Below, piece by piece: positions 33,237-45,363 of a stretch of DNA of 64,000 nt. Origin of the DNA: Amylostereum areolatum (taxonomy: Eukaryota; Basidiomycota; Agaricomycetes; Russulales; Stereaceae); contig SAXG01000053.1 of NCBI GenBank assembly GCA_012932865.1, positions 124,001-188,000 of the forward strand, read 5' to 3'. The notes under the pieces are model-generated. The model was given only the letters and a program-made list of their open reading frames with translations. It searched no databases and had not been told where the DNA came from. The translations under genes and the position numbers were made by a program. Within the stretch, counting starts at the first letter, position 1. Every line of letters begins with the position of its first letter.

Positions 33237-34803
33237 TTAACGGCCCCCAACCTGAACCTGCGGGTTCCGCCTCCCCCTGCCTCCACCCCTGCGCCCGTAC
33301 CCTCCCCATCCCCCCGACGTACGCGCCAGGACCCATGAGCCCGACCCCACCGGGCTCCCCAAACGTCGCGACGTTCCGCTCGCGCTCCTCCTCCCTCCGA
33401 TTCCGCCCCGCGCCGCGCCCACGCCCGCCGCGCGCCCCAAACCCGCCCTGGTGTCCCTGCGGCCCGCCGCCCTGCCCGCCCAGGCCCTGCGTCGAGGACG
33501 AGAGCGAGTCGAAGAAGCTCTTCTGCGGGTTGTACGCCTTCTCCTTCTCCTTCTCCTCCTTCTCCTGCTCGTCCGCCACCTCGCCCTCCTCCGCGCTCGC
33601 GGGGCTCTTCGCGCCGCTCCCGCCGCCGAGCGCCGCCTTGTCGAACCGCGCGTTCGAGGACGCAAAGTCAAAGTCGGTGTTGGGCACGCGCAGCTCGCCC
33701 TTGGGCCGCGCCCCGCCCCCGCCGCGGCGCCCCCCGCCGTGCGTGGTGCGGAGGTCGCCCAGCGCCCGCTCGACGGTCTCGAGCGACGCCGCGGCGGTCT
33801 GCACCGAGCCGTTGGCCGCGGCCGCGGCTGCGGCGACCGCGTTGCCGGCCGCGCGAGAGGCGTAGTGCTGGGCCTGCTGGGCGAGCGCGGGGGTGGCCTG
33901 GGCCTGGGCGACGGGTGGGGGTTGGAAGCCTGCGGTGTAGGGCGTGTATCCCGGTGCGGGTGCGCCCGCCTAGAGAGCGAGCGGGTCAGATCGACGTGGA
34001 CAAAACGGGGATGACGTAGTAGGAAAGGAGGAAGGGAAGGGGTCAGAAGGAAGGCAACGGGGTTTCCACACGGGTTTGCGCTCTCGGAAACGCGGGGACG
34101 TTCGTCCCCGCTACATCCGTACATGGTTTCATCACGATAGAGAAAGAAAAGAAAAGGCCTTGGCGCTGGCAGGCGGGGAAAGCAAGGCGAGAGAAGAAGA
34201 GACGGCTCACCCCGAGAACCGCCGGGTCGTCGTGCACGCTGCGACGGGGCATCTGCGGTTGGGCGTCCTCGACCGAGAGATCCTTCACCTCGGACGCGCG
34301 GAAGATGATGTATTGGTACGGCTCTTGCACGGGCGGAATGAACTCGGCCGGTGGTCTGCGAAACCCGAGGTCAGACGGCGTCCCGACTCGACAGCAAAGA
34401 CGAAAGGGAGAAAGAATCAGAAGGAAGGCAACGGAAACATCCACAGGGGGTTATGCGCTCTCGGACAAGGCGAGCCGTGGCTCTTTACATCCGTATTGGG
34501 ATCATCATTAGACGGAAGGTGGGAGGGGCCAACAGGCAAAACGGACAGACAACGCACCGTCGTGTTTCGGTCCCCATGGAGTACACTGCGACAACATCAG
34601 CGGCGAGCACATCAAGCACGACGAGCGCACGCACCGTTGGAGAGCTGTATTGTGGATGCGGCGGGGTCGATGCCGGCGAGAATGCCGCGGTAGCGCACAT
34701 CCGAGTGGGAGATGAGCGAGATGGGTTTCCTGCGCTGGACGTCGTCAGAGGCCGGCCTCCCTCGTCACCTCGGACGAACGCACCCAATGAACGAGAGCGC
34801 CAT
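33237..34803 (-). CDS. LSM14/Scd6-type RNP granule protein
   Basis: Exons 34803-34784, 34729-34635, 34585-34558, 34355-34211 and 33969-33301 carry an N-terminal Lsm domain (FIGKPISLISHSDVRYRG, NVYSMGTETRR, EPYQYIIFRASEVKDL; residues 1-85), an Ala/Gln-rich linker, the FDF box (NTDFDFASSNARFDKAAL), the FFD box (YNPQKSFFDSLS), an RGG stretch (ARGGRGRGAGR) and the TFG box (NVATFGEP). These proteins repress translation and promote decapping in P-bodies by binding eIF4 factors, Dhh1 and Edc3. The last exon is best explained by a 43-nt intron (33300-33258) giving the end GGMGRVQVGGR and stop at 33237, total 325 aa. Without it the frame runs on across the Coa1 gene; a one-base shift would give an RGG-rich end to the same stop. 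The alternatives are unresolved. Confidence 0.88.
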
Positions 34804-36691
34804 GGCGTGTGGTGCGCGCGGGTGTGTTGGGTGATGTGTGAGGATGTGGTGGGGATGTGTGGGGAACGAGAAGAGCGACGAAGACGACGATGAGTGCGAG
34901 AAGAAAGAGAAGGGACGACGAAAAGCCAGCGCTGAGGCGCGTGGCTTTCAAACTCCGACGACGCGAGGCGCTCACGCGCGGCGCGCCGCGTCCCCATGAC
35001 GTCGCTCTCTCCTTCTCCAACGCTCGAGCTCATTGCGGGCGACGACGAGCAGCCCTATACTATTCTCTTCTTCTTTAGGAACTCTACCCGGATCCAACGA
35101 AGCATTCTCTCAAGCAGTCCCAAGATATAATGCGTCAAAATCACCGCTGTCATCCGGTTTACTTCGACGTACTCACTGCTAGTACTTACTTGCGCATGTC
35201 ATAGCCAGCCATAGCCGTGCCGTGGCTCTCATCGCGCTCTTCATCTCGGGGTATGTCTGTTCGTCCCCATCGCAAATCACTGTTTCGAAAAAACCTCGGC
35301 GGTCGTGGTTCAAGAAGTCAGCGTTTCTCATACTGGAAGCCTGCTCGCATTGTCTTGGATAGAATAAGTAAGACGCTGCAGACGCAGCGCGAACTCAAAG
35401 GGACGGCCGTGTTCGACCAGGGGATGGTATGCTTAGTCTCGCGCTCACCATTCCGACAGTTGACTTCAATCCTTCAAGCTTCAGTGCACGACACAGCGGC
35501 TCAAATTATTCCCCGGACAGCTCTTGAAGCTTCTTCACAAGCGCACCCCGCGTCACGCCTCCCCACGCACTGACGCTCATAACCTGTATAACTGTCTTCA
35601 GAAATAGGACCTCTCCGCGAATAGCGAGCCACAAAAATCACAAGGCCACCGCGAATGTGTGCGTGCTGTACTTACCTATCTACTAAATTGGATTTACGCG
35701 CCACGCCCACTCTTTCTCTGTATAACCAGTGTCTCTCTGTGCTCTGTATGCATAGAAGGATACACTGCCCCGGACCGTGTGTCTATCGGAAAGATCGAGC
35801 TCAATCGTTGTATGCTGGGCACTGGCAGTGCATTGAACATTCAAATGGCTTCGTGCATGCATGGCGTCCGACTAGAACAGCTACCGTGGTGGGTATTTGT
35901 GCCGAGCGCTCAGAGCGATGCCTTGCAGATTTAATGTGTTACTTGTTCTTCCATAGACTGGCATTTGGAAAATCGAACTAACTTAATGATCGACTGCGAG
36001 TAACTTAACTTAGCTCCCGCTCGACGTTCGATGCGTACCCCGCGTGATCACGTGCACACCATTCTGTCCAGTGTCGCATTCCGTCTGTTCAAAAGTTGGC
36101 AGTGTCCCACCAACACATCCCGCCAACGCACACAGACCGAGACACCTCGCCGTCAAAGCCCCGTCCATCGCACAGAACATTTCCGACTATCTGATGTTTC
36201 TTTCTGACGGTGAGAGCCCGTCGCACGCCGCGATAGCGCACGCCTGCGCACGTCGTCCCAGACCGCCCTCCGAGAGTCCGATCACCCACGAGGCCCGCCC
36301 AAGCCCAAGTCTAAACCCAAACGAGGAGAAATGCGAATTGCGATGACGGGAGGTTACGTTACGAAACGTACAAGCGGGGACGGACGGACGTCGGAGAAGG
36401 ACGCGATCTATGCATATATCGAGAGTGGGGGATGGACAAACGGCGTGTGGAATGGGAATGGAGATGTGGGATGGGGTGGAAGGGTATCATACTGCTGGTA
36501 TCCACGTACAACTACAGACGTCGCGGAGAACGGGTACAACGGCGGTGCGTGTTTTGGTCTACTTCGTGGGCGCGTCGGGACGCCGTCATGACTGCTACGA
36601 TCACGTCTGCGCAGACTGTGTATTAGTCGCGTGAGAAGGGGGTGACAGGGTCGCGCGACACGACGTACCGACTCGGAGCTAGTGGGGTGAA
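34804..36691. other. intergenic region with no recognised gene
   Basis: This 1.9-kb stretch lies upstream of LSM14 and downstream of a small minus ORF. The longest plus ORF (35217-35573, 118 codons) has no recognisable features and no obvious promoter or splice pattern, so I leave it uncalled. No repeats or RNA genes stand out. Confidence 0.4.
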
Positions 36692-36946
36692 CTACTTCTT
36701 GCGCTTGTAGTGGTACGGGGGCGGACTTAGGCCTCCGGGGGTGGGCGCGGGCATGAGATAGGGTGATGTGTTCGAGCCCTTCGAGTCGCCGCCCGACGCG
36801 CTGCTGCCGTTCGTCGATGCGTTGTTCTGCGAGGAGTGGCGTGAGTCGTCGGTGGGGTACGCGTACGCGGAAGAGGGACGACGTACCGCGTTGACAGGCT
36901 TGGTGCTCTGTGGGGAGCTCGGGGAGGATTTAGAGTCGGAGGTCAT
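36692..36946 (-). CDS. small Ser/Pro-rich hypothetical protein
   Basis: A single-exon ORF of 84 codons starting MTSDSKSSPSSPQSTKPVN, Ser/Asn/Gly-rich in the middle, with TPGGLSPPPYHYKRKK at the C-terminus. It is preceded by a good TATA box 115 bases upstream and an open 5' leader, which is why I choose this internal ATG over upstream ones. The protein looks disordered and has no domain. The basic KRKK end could be a nuclear signal. It may be a real small gene or a fortuitous ORF. Confidence 0.5.
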   Translation of the reverse strand: MTSDSKSSPSSPQSTKPVNAVRRPSSAYAYPTDDSRHSSQNNASTNGSSASGGDSKGSNTSPYLMPAPTPGGLSPPPYHYKRKK

Positions 36947-37060
36947 GGCGAGGGTTCGTGAAGGGCGTTGGTGGGGACGTAGACAGGATGGGTGGGTGGG
37001 AAGAGTGGGGCCACAGGCTCTGGGGGGGTGAGGGTGGGCGGTGGTGCATGGGCGCAGGCT

Positions 37061-37066
37061 TTTATA
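37061..37066 (-). promoter_or_regulatory. TATA box of the small Ser/Pro-rich gene
   Basis: TATAAA on the minus strand (in GCGTATAAAAGCC), 115 bases before the ATG at 36946. The 970 bases from here to the P450 remnant (38038) hold nothing else that I recognise. Confidence 0.5.
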
Positions 37067-38037
37067 CGCGGCGACTTCGATGTCCGGAGAAAGGACAGAC
37101 GCATCAAGACAGGCAGGCCGGGGCGTCCAAGCCTCGACTGGAACGATCGCAAGCGCCGTTGGTCGAGGGGGGAGATATCCGAGTCCGCGTCTCGAGGCAG
37201 GGGCGCCCGCGTCCGCGTCCCGTCGAACATTCGATTCCAAATTCGATTCCAATAAACCGCACCGGAACCCAAACCCCAAGCACCCGGCATTTTCTGGAGA
37301 AATACGAGGCCGTGCCAGATGGCGCAGCGCTCCTCCGACCTCGCTTCCGATGGAGCGATGCCAGCAGGCCGTGGGACTGGGATACCGAGTTTTGGTTCAG
37401 GCCCGCCCCGTCGCGTCGTGGGACGGCGAAAACCTAGAACGCTCGCGCAGAAGGGGGGGGTACGAACTCGTTGCTCCTAGAGTCCTGGGCGTGCTCCGTG
37501 GCTAACGGGCCCTCCATACAGCTCCCGCACCCAAGACGAACGCTGACGGTCAATTCGCGCAACGCCGAGTCTCCTCGCCTGAACGTCCTTCTCCCGTCCA
37601 GGTCCTTCCTCGCAGAAAAAAAGTCCTGCTGACTAGGTGTCAATAACATCATCATTGGTGCTCCAGCAGTGAGTCTCGATCCGTCATATGGTGTTCCATG
37701 GTAGAACGCGGGACCGAGGATAAAGACATATGAAGGGGGTGGTCTGGGCGGTCGGTGAGTGCGGGCGGTGAGTGCGGTGAAAAAGCGTTTGACTCGCTCA
37801 GGCTGCGCTGTCGAGCGGTGTTATGGGTCACATGCGGTACAGGAACGGTCACGAGATCGGGAACGCGTCCACGGACGACGGACGTGCATCCTCGCCGCGC
37901 CACGTCGAATATGGTAGATAGTAACATACGTCGTTCAAAGCCTAACCTACACGCACACACAAACACCGAAAACCCGCACTCCGTCGCCTCTCCGCACTCG
38001 ACCCCCCCTCGTCTTCTAGAAAACGCCCCCGCATACC

Positions 38038-40731
38038 TCAGCACAGAGGCCGCAACCTGAGCCCCGTCCAAGCTCCGGCCACGCCCCCCACCATGGGCAC
38101 CATGATAGAGCTCGGTCTCCTAAAAATCCGCCGCTTCCCAGCGCCCTCCTCCAGCTCAAACTCCAAGTTCTCGACGAGCGGCGCGGCAAGCGCGTGCGTG
38201 CATGTGCATCTCCAGCACCCCTATAAACACAAAAAGGAAGATTCAGGACCCAGACGCGCGGCCCCGGTCCGCGACGAATGGGACCGAGGGCACGACGCGA
38301 TGGGAAGCAATGCGGTACGATATCCTCCATCTGCGAGGCTTTCGCATGGGGTGTAGCTCAGCTCGCTCGATCCGGCAGGTCAAGACAATTGAACCTCGGA
38401 GGACCACATACCCGCCGCACCCAGCCAGCTACGATCCCAGCGTTTCGCGTCAGCTGCTCGGGCTTGGCATCCCTACCCCGCAGAAACGCCACGCACCGAA
38501 GTTTGAGTTTGCGCACGCATACCGCAGAGTTGAGTGGCAGCACACGGTGAGCCGAAGCGCGCACGGTACATATTGCGCGTCATCCACGCGCGATCGAGGA
38601 CCACACACACACAGATTCGCGCACACGCCCACAGGCGTCTGTCCCATCGTCTTCTCCGGCTCGAAGACCCGCATCGGGTCCCACCGGTCCGCGTTGAATC
38701 CCCATACCTCAACCATCCTACTTAGCACAGCGGGGAACCACAAAAGACCCGAGGCGAATGTTGAAAGGCGAAGAAGTCGGCTGTGTCGATGAAATTAGAG
38801 GCGACCCATCGATTGTATCCGCACAGCAAGAGCGCCATGTTCTGCGCGTTCAAGTTCCGAGAGGCCTTCTCCAGAGCATATACAAGTGACGAGATGGGCG
38901 AGCGGGATAACGTCGTCTCAGCCGGCGCCATGGCCATGCTCCCACACGACCGGGCGCAGCCGCATTGACTCCTACACGCTGGCCACCATTCAAAAATAAA
39001 GATCTTCAGAAAATAACGCATCTCCATCGAGCCCCGCCCGTAAAAGCGTCGTGTTCTCGAAATCCGCCACAGAAAAATCCTCGCTTCGCCGCAGGAGCCA
39101 CCCTCTCGCAGCCTCGCGGATCTCGACCCCCGTCGTCCTTTCCGTGGAAATCGACGTCCTCGAAAACTCCCTCAAGAACAACGCAAGCGAACCCGATGTT
39201 GCGCCGTGACCCGTCCAAAAGATCAGCGTCCTGCACAAACCACACCACATTAACGCCGGACGAAGCGATATAAATACAACGAAGAACGCCACCGACGCGA
39301 TCTGGTCATGTATCTCGTACTCGGATAACCGCGGCCTCGGGTCCTCCGACGTATTTGCGCGGATCGCCAGGTTTAATATATCGCGTCAGTCCGCGGCGTG
39401 CTCGCAGTCCACCCTCACGAATTTGCGGAAATCCCCGCCGCATGCAATTCATGGTACGCACCCGAGCGACACGGCACCGACGCGTCGGGAGGAGACGTAC
39501 CAGGTGGCGGACATCGGTGCGTGGCCCCAGAAGTATAGAAAGATCATAAGTTACCAAACCCCGAAGGGGTGGAGGATTGCGTCGACGGTTCGTTTACCAG
39601 ACGGATCAGCGCACGCGCGGTGCGGGACGTTGGATGGAGGGGCGTAAGTACGAGAGGTCGATGTGCGCCTTCGCGAGCGGGTCCTCCGGATCTTCCAGCC
39701 CACCAAAGTCCCCGTCGACCCCGGCTGATAATTCCGCGGGATCGTCGTGAGCTGAAAACATGGCGCGCGCTACAGCCTGAGGAGAGAAGGCCTGCGTACT
39801 CTGTCTAATGATGTCAGGCGTCGCGCTCACATCCCAGAATCCAGAGCATAGATCACGTCCCCGGGCTCGCGCTCACCCTCTTCCTTGAAAAATTTCGCTG
39901 GATGCACACCAGTGACGAGGGAAATATGCATGCATTGCCATCGAAACCCCTCCTTCTGAAGTCCAAGCACAAAGCAACGCGAGGCGGCCTGAATATCGGG
40001 GGGAAGGACTTCTTGAGCTGAACGCATGGTGCAAGACCTTTCTATCACGCGGCCAGTGGTGATTCTCGCCTTCACGGTACCCTTCAGAAATCACCATCAG
40101 AATTCGTGTACGAATCCAAGTCACAAAGCAAGGAAAGAAAGAAAGGCCCACCATGCGCCCCGCGATGCCCCGCCCGCCAGTGTAGCCTCGCAGCGTGCCG
40201 CTAATACTCGATATCCCGCCGTGTGCATGATATGGTGCAGCGCCTTCGGGTTCCGCCACCACAGCGCGTTGCTCCTCCTATCCGCGCCAGATGCGTGGAT
40301 CCAAACCGGCGAACTTGAAGGAGCAAAAGGTAAAATTACGTCAGGAGGGCCATGAAATACTGAGGTAGGGGAGAGACGGACTTACGCCCAAGCACCCCGT
40401 GATGCGCCATGCGGCCCCGTACGCGCGCATCCACTCGAGATCGCACTCGTCGACTTCGGGCTGGCGCCGGGTCCCCTATCGTTCCCTGCCTGCGCCCCCA
40501 CAAGAAAGACACAAAAGGGGTCAATACCCCCCGCCTTGCGTTCCGTGTGACTCCCGGGACAAACGTACCTTGGGAGAAGGACGCGGGGTCCGGACCTTAG
40601 AGCTGTCCTAGGGACCTGTGCCGGTGCCGTGTTTGGAGAGTGACGAAGATGAAAACGAGGACGGGGGTTGCGAGGGTTGAGAGCAGAGCATATGCCAGAA
40701 GCCTCGTTATCAAAGATATCATCGTGTGCAT
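38038..40731 (-). pseudogene. decayed cytochrome P450
   Basis: A minus-strand relic of the P450 family represented at 6-8.4 kb. Surviving pieces in order: an N-terminal membrane anchor from ATG 40731 (MHTMISLITRLLAYALLS), DECDLEWMRAYGAAWRITG near 40440, WNPKALHHIMHTAGYR near 40220, HHAF near 40030, an ESMRLRPVVW piece (ExxR) further down, FNADRWDPMRVFEPEK near 38680, and the C-terminal end LVENLEFEL ... GLRLRPLC with stop at 38038. Many stops and frame changes separate the pieces. The AGxDTT helix is garbled and I could not find the haem-binding Cys motif. No functional product is possible. It helps to date a duplication or transposition of P450 genes in this region. Confidence 0.75.
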
Positions 40732-41209
40732 CGCGTTTGGCTGCGAGTGGGTGGATCCGCGATAGGTGACTCTCGTCTTATTAACACCATCTTGCTCTGC
40801 AGTAGTGAACGAAACATCGAAGTCCACCACTGCAACGAAACGTCAGCTCTAGACTCGCCGCACAAATATTCAACTAACCATTGAACTAACCGACCCACGC
40901 ACGCCCAAGGCTGAGCGCTTGACCCCCTCAACCCAGGTTCCACGCACCCGTCCAACTCGAAACCCAAGACACCTCCCTCAGTTCCTCACAGCATCATCTT
41001 CGTCTTGCGTACATCGACGGCGCCCGAGTTTTTCCTGGATAGGCCACAATCTCCAGGAAAGCGGAGGGTCACGCTGGCCCGTCCGCGCATCAGTCAAGAT
41101 GCCGAATCGCACCGCGAACCACGGCCGAAGTCGAACCCCCAAGAGCGAAGCGGCGAACCATCGACGCGCGTTCCCAGCCGCGGGGCTTGCAGCACGGGTT
41201 TGCATGCTA

Positions 41210-41286
41210 CAGTGCTTTGCATAAGATTCCGGAATCCGCGCGCGCGATTTCGTTGTTTGTACGACCAAACAACCTGCCAAATGCGG
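41210..41286 (+). repeat. left 77-bp terminal inverted repeat
   Basis: Every one of the 77 bases is matched in inverse orientation at 44616-44692. The outer bases are CAGTGCTTTGCATAAGATTC, and an internal CGCGCGCGCG stretch is conserved. It probably contains the transposase binding site and the promoter of the transposase gene. Confidence 0.95.
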
Positions 41287-41354
41287 TAACCCGGGAAAAT
41301 CCGAGCTCTGAGAGTGACAGCACGCGTGACATCATCTCCGTGTTCCGAACATCC

Positions 41355-42436
41355 ATGGCCCCCCGTCTATCCACACAACTCCGGGAGCGCATCGTCGCAT
41401 GGAGGGAGCACTTCACCGTTGCCGAGATTGCCAACCTGGCAGCTTGTTCCATCACCACTGTCTATGACATTCTTGCACTTTATCACCAGACTGGATCAGT
41501 ACATCCTCTACAGCCCTCCATGGCCCATGGTCGTCCCCGCACTCTCGATCAAGATGATCTGGGTTTCATCCACGACTTGCGCACTGCAAATCCTGGAATA
41601 TATCTGGACGAGATTCAGACTCACCTTTGGGATGACCGGGGAGTTGACATCTCACTTGCGACACTCTCCCGATCACTCCGCCGCCTTGCAGTCACACACA
41701 AGACGATCGCAAAAGAGGCATTGGAGCGCAATGACGAGTTACGTGCGGTATGGGTAGCGGAGTATGGAAAAATCCCCATGGAGTGTATGATGTGGTTGGA
41801 CGAGTCGGCAGTGGATGATCGGACAAACTTCCGCACATCAGGTTGGGCGGAACTTGGACAAGCATGTGTACGTCGTCAAACATGGATACGTGGCAAGCGG
41901 TACTCTGTGCTCCCTGCATTGTCCCACGAGGGGATTGTTGCACTGGAGATATTTGAAGGGTCAGTTACAAAGGAGAGGTTTCTTCGTTTTCTATGGGAAG
42001 ATCTTGTGTGTCATGCTACCATTACTCTTGTATCATATACTAATATCTACTAACTTCCTAAGGTCCCGCTCCTCAATCCATACACACCTGATGATCCCCA
42101 GCCATGCAGTGTCGTTGTATTGGACAATGCTTCTATTCATCACGATGCAGAGATCCGTGCAATTATTGAAGGTGTTTGTGGTACGTCTTACAGTTATCTG
42201 ATCATGTACCATTTGTTCATGAGGCTTGAATAGGCGCCAAACTGATATATCTCCCCCCATATTCTCCCGATATGAATCCTATTGAGCAAGCGTTCAGTGC
42301 TATCAAAGCCTGGCTTCGTCGACATGAAGCCGAAGCAGTCAATCCACAGACTCGGCCGGCACTTATGTGTCGGGCAGTTGATGCCGTTCAAGCGGAGAGT
42401 GCGATTGGTTGGATTATGAACTGTGGTTATGTGTAG
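41355..42436 (+). CDS. Tc1/mariner-type DDE transposase
   Basis: Three exons (41355-42005, 42063-42180, 42234-42436) give 323 aa. Residues 1-55 form a helix-turn-helix ([19 protein letters not shown]) and 60-115 a second helical DNA-binding part. The catalytic acidic residues are Asp149 (MMWLDES), Asp238 ([10 protein letters not shown]) and Glu274 in [11 protein letters not shown], about 35 residues after the second Asp, matching the DDE family. The start is the first ATG after the terminal repeat with matching similarity (MAPRLS). The enzyme would cut and paste the flanking element. The upstream frame from 41187 is not needed. The gene is intact. Confidence 0.9.
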
Positions 42437-42462
42437 AGTAATTACAGCCCTCATTCTCTATA

Positions 42463-44488
42463 TCAAGAAAAAACATCCTCATCCCGTGTAAGAGTGCGAG
42501 CAAATGCCCGTTTCACCTCCAGACGCGCCACCCACTGGCCAGCAAAATGTTGAAACTGGTGCACCGTCTCCATGCTAATGTTAAACATATCCATCATCAG
42601 GTCGACGTCAAGTAAAGAGAGGCTCTCAGGAGAGTAGCCTGCCTCGCCAAGCACCTGCCCATATTGCAACAAGTCAAGACCCTCCTCCTGAAGCAGCATC
42701 ATCAGAAAGTAAGACATCACCTCACACTGTGGTGGGATAGGGGAAATAGGGAGGTGTATGGAGCGAGGGCGCAAAGGCGTGGAAGGAGATGGAGTGTGCG
42801 GCGAAGGGGATAGATAATCATGGGACACAAATGATGACGACATTGGTCGGGACATCTGTGCAGATGCAGATGCAGCATGTGGGAGAGACGGAGAGTCCAT
42901 CATCCTTGCGAGGAGAGTACCCTGCTGCTTGACGATCTCAGCCATCGTCATCGCGAGAGGTATCAGCACATCGTTACGTGGCTCAACCTGAGGAGTAGGA
43001 GTTGCCGGCGCAGAGACTGGACCCCTTCGACCACGAGGACGAGGACCGATACTGCCGTCTCGAGGTCCGTCAAAGGATGGCCAGGTGGGAGGAGTCTGAA
43101 AGGTAGCATCACGGCTCTCCTAAAAATATAATGAGTTGAGCATCGGAGGTGGAATTTCAAAAGCACATACAATTGCAGCAGCCCAGTCGCAAAAGCGAGC
43201 TTTGTTGAGAGCAACATGACCTCCCTTTCCGTCGGGCCAGCAGTAGCCCTGATTGCCATGCTCACCCAAATGTTTATCGCACGGGTAAAGTTTCTGAAGC
43301 TGGAGGATGTGCTGGCCATTGATCTGAGCCTGCGCAGAGAAATCACCAACTTTTGGAACCTAAAACAAACATTAGGTTTGGGTCACCAGATCACGATTGC
43401 GCAAATATACCTTAGTTCCTGCTGCTGGTGCGTGAGGGGCAGGCTGATTGCCAATGTTCATGATCACATCAGCAGGCTGTAGAATTGATGTATTAAACAT
43501 AAGGAACATATAATAGCGTACAAGGAAGCGTACCCGAATCCGAGACCGAAAGGGCTCCATATGTGACATGTCGAACTCAGTGTACACCGTTGCGTTGGGC
43601 TTCTTGCTGATCGCACTGACAACACCTGCCCAGTCGGCATTGTTGTCAACTGTTGATGCTGCAGACTTCCTACTCGTATAATATATCAGACAATGAATGT
43701 ACAAGGAACAAGAGACGTACGCAATACCGGTCCAGTGCACTACAAATGGCGGCCCGTTCTCCCCCACGATGAACTGACCATCTAAGCCATGCGCAATCAA
43801 CATCTTCTCAACGATCTCCACACGCGTCGTTGTAGCCCCAAGCGGGGTGGTGATAGTCTTCGAGGATTTAGTTGTTCTTGTTTGTCCTGGGGCCGTGAAC
43901 ACAATCGTGATGACGACGGTGCGACCTTATATCATCATTAGTTCTTAGCGTAGGCACAAAGATAACCTGAGAGATACCTTCGCGTTCATTACGACATGGT
44001 GCCGCCACCACTGCCGCCGCCTGACGAGGTGCCGCTGCTGGACTGCCGCGGCTTGGTGCGCCTGCTGGCGTGCGTGGGGCATTCTGGGTCTGGGGTTGAG
44101 GAGCCGGGGGAGCAGGACCATGTTCTTGACGTGGGGGAGTGTGTGCAGCAACAGCTTGCGCGCGCTGTGCATGCTCGAGAGCCTGCTCGCGGGCTTCTTG
44201 TTCTTGTGCGGAGATGCGGGCCAGCAGGTATGTGCGGTGGTCTGGAGGGAGCTGATTGATAGCGGCTGCACGAACCTCTTCTATTTCTTCACGGCTGTGG
44301 TAGAAGGTCGGAGGATCCACTGCGCCGTCTGAGTGGTAGTTAGCAATATGCATTTTTCGGGGCCAACCCCAAGCCTGTCACTCACCAACCCATGCTGGCT
44401 CTGTAACCCAGACCTGTGAGACCTGATACCTCCTTCGTACTCCATTGGCAGTCTGTAGCTCGACGACGAGGGGAAAGACGGGGTCCAT
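42463..44488 (-). CDS. 568-aa accessory protein of the transposon
   Basis: Seven exons (44488-44386, 44328-43978, 43925-43721, 43669-43534, 43476-43411, 43359-43171, 43119-42463) join in phase to 568 aa. Segments in order: a short N-terminal domain (PVFPLVVELQTANG), an acidic helix and an Ala/Pro/Gln-rich linker, a mixed domain (EKMLIAHGLDGQFIVGENGP, then TVYTEFDMSHMEPF), a Cys-His cluster with the spacing C-x2-H-x3-H-x5-C near residue 310, a Ser/Pro-rich linker, and a C-terminal helical region (LDLLQYGQVLGEAGYSPESL) resembling a SAM-like fold. I do not recognise a named family. The Cys-His group suggests zinc or DNA binding and the C-terminus protein-protein contacts. It lies wholly inside the inverted repeats, so it moves with the transposase. 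Confidence 0.85.
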
Positions 44489-44615
44489 GACTCGGATGTA
44501 GGTGAGAGCGGACAAGGAAGTGCCAGCTCGACGACCCGACGCGTCGCGCTGCCGTTATGTCACTCAGTCACACCGGGATCACACATCAGTCACTGTACCT
44601 CATTGCTGCGCATTC

Positions 44616-44692
44616 CCGCATTTGGCAGGTTGTTTGGTCGTACAAACAACGAAATCGCGCGCGCGGATTCCGGAATCTTATGCAAAGCACTG
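44616..44692 (-). repeat. right 77-bp terminal inverted repeat
   Basis: Exact inverse of the left end of the element. Outside it, TA (44693-44694) duplicates the insertion target. The next 670 bases up to 45364 contain no gene that I can support. Confidence 0.95.
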
Positions 44693-45363
44693 TAGCACCT
44701 ATCCCGTCATCGCCTCATCGGGCCCACGCCCCTCGCCTGCATAGATCGCCCTAACAAAAATGAGATAAGCTGCACGCACAGGACTTCCGGGCGTTTTTAA
44801 TGGGGAGTACGATCTGGGCGCCCGCCGTATAATTAAAGGGAGGTTTGGCCGGTGGCCGGCTGCGGGAAGAGTGCTTGGTAGAGATTGGCTCATAGGCTGA
44901 AGGTGTTCGGGTGAGTTGGGGCGTCACGGCGCGCAGAGGAGGGCATACGTACATCGAGGATGCCCGTGGGTCACGCTGGATTTAGGTGTATACGTTTCTT
45001 ACCATTCGAGAGCGCTGGGTTATATCCGTTCGAATACGAGAGAGTATCTATCGCAATCGGTGCGGAGGGCCAGTTCGACATGTTATGGATAGATCAAGTT
45101 ACTTAGCCAGTCAAGGAGCTTGAGCGCCGGACTCAAATGACTATTGTGCGTGCATAGGCTCCTGGTGCCAGTAGGATATGGAGGGAACCAAGAGTGAACC
45201 AAAAAGTTGAAAACCCGAGCCGGGATATCGCGCATCACGTGCGCCCCATGGCTGGAATTAGAACTCTCTTTACTCCTAACTTACACTATACATCTCAGAA
45301 CGACCGTCTTCTGAGGAAGGTCAACCACCGACCCTACCTAATTATCGCTAATTATCGCTCACG

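Larger units (their letters stand above)
41210..44692. mobile_element. complete two-gene Tc1/mariner-type transposon
   Basis: The element is 3483 bp and is bounded by perfect 77-bp terminal inverted repeats (41210-41286 and 44616-44692), both starting CAGTGCTTTGC. It is flanked by TA on each side (41208-41209 and 44693-44694), the target duplication of the Tc1/mariner superfamily. Inside are a transposase gene on plus and a second, convergent gene on minus whose stop codons are 26 bases apart. Both genes have consistent open reading frames over all exons, and the identical ends indicate recent insertion, so it may still be mobile. Confidence 0.92.

Noticed and set aside
32740..33804. Read-through of the LSM14 last exon into the Coa1 gene
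   Set aside because: The frame overlaps conserved Coa1 exons on the other strand and loses similarity after the TFG box; a short terminal intron is a better model.
35217..35573. 118-codon plus ORF
   Set aside because: No recognisable features and no clear core promoter.
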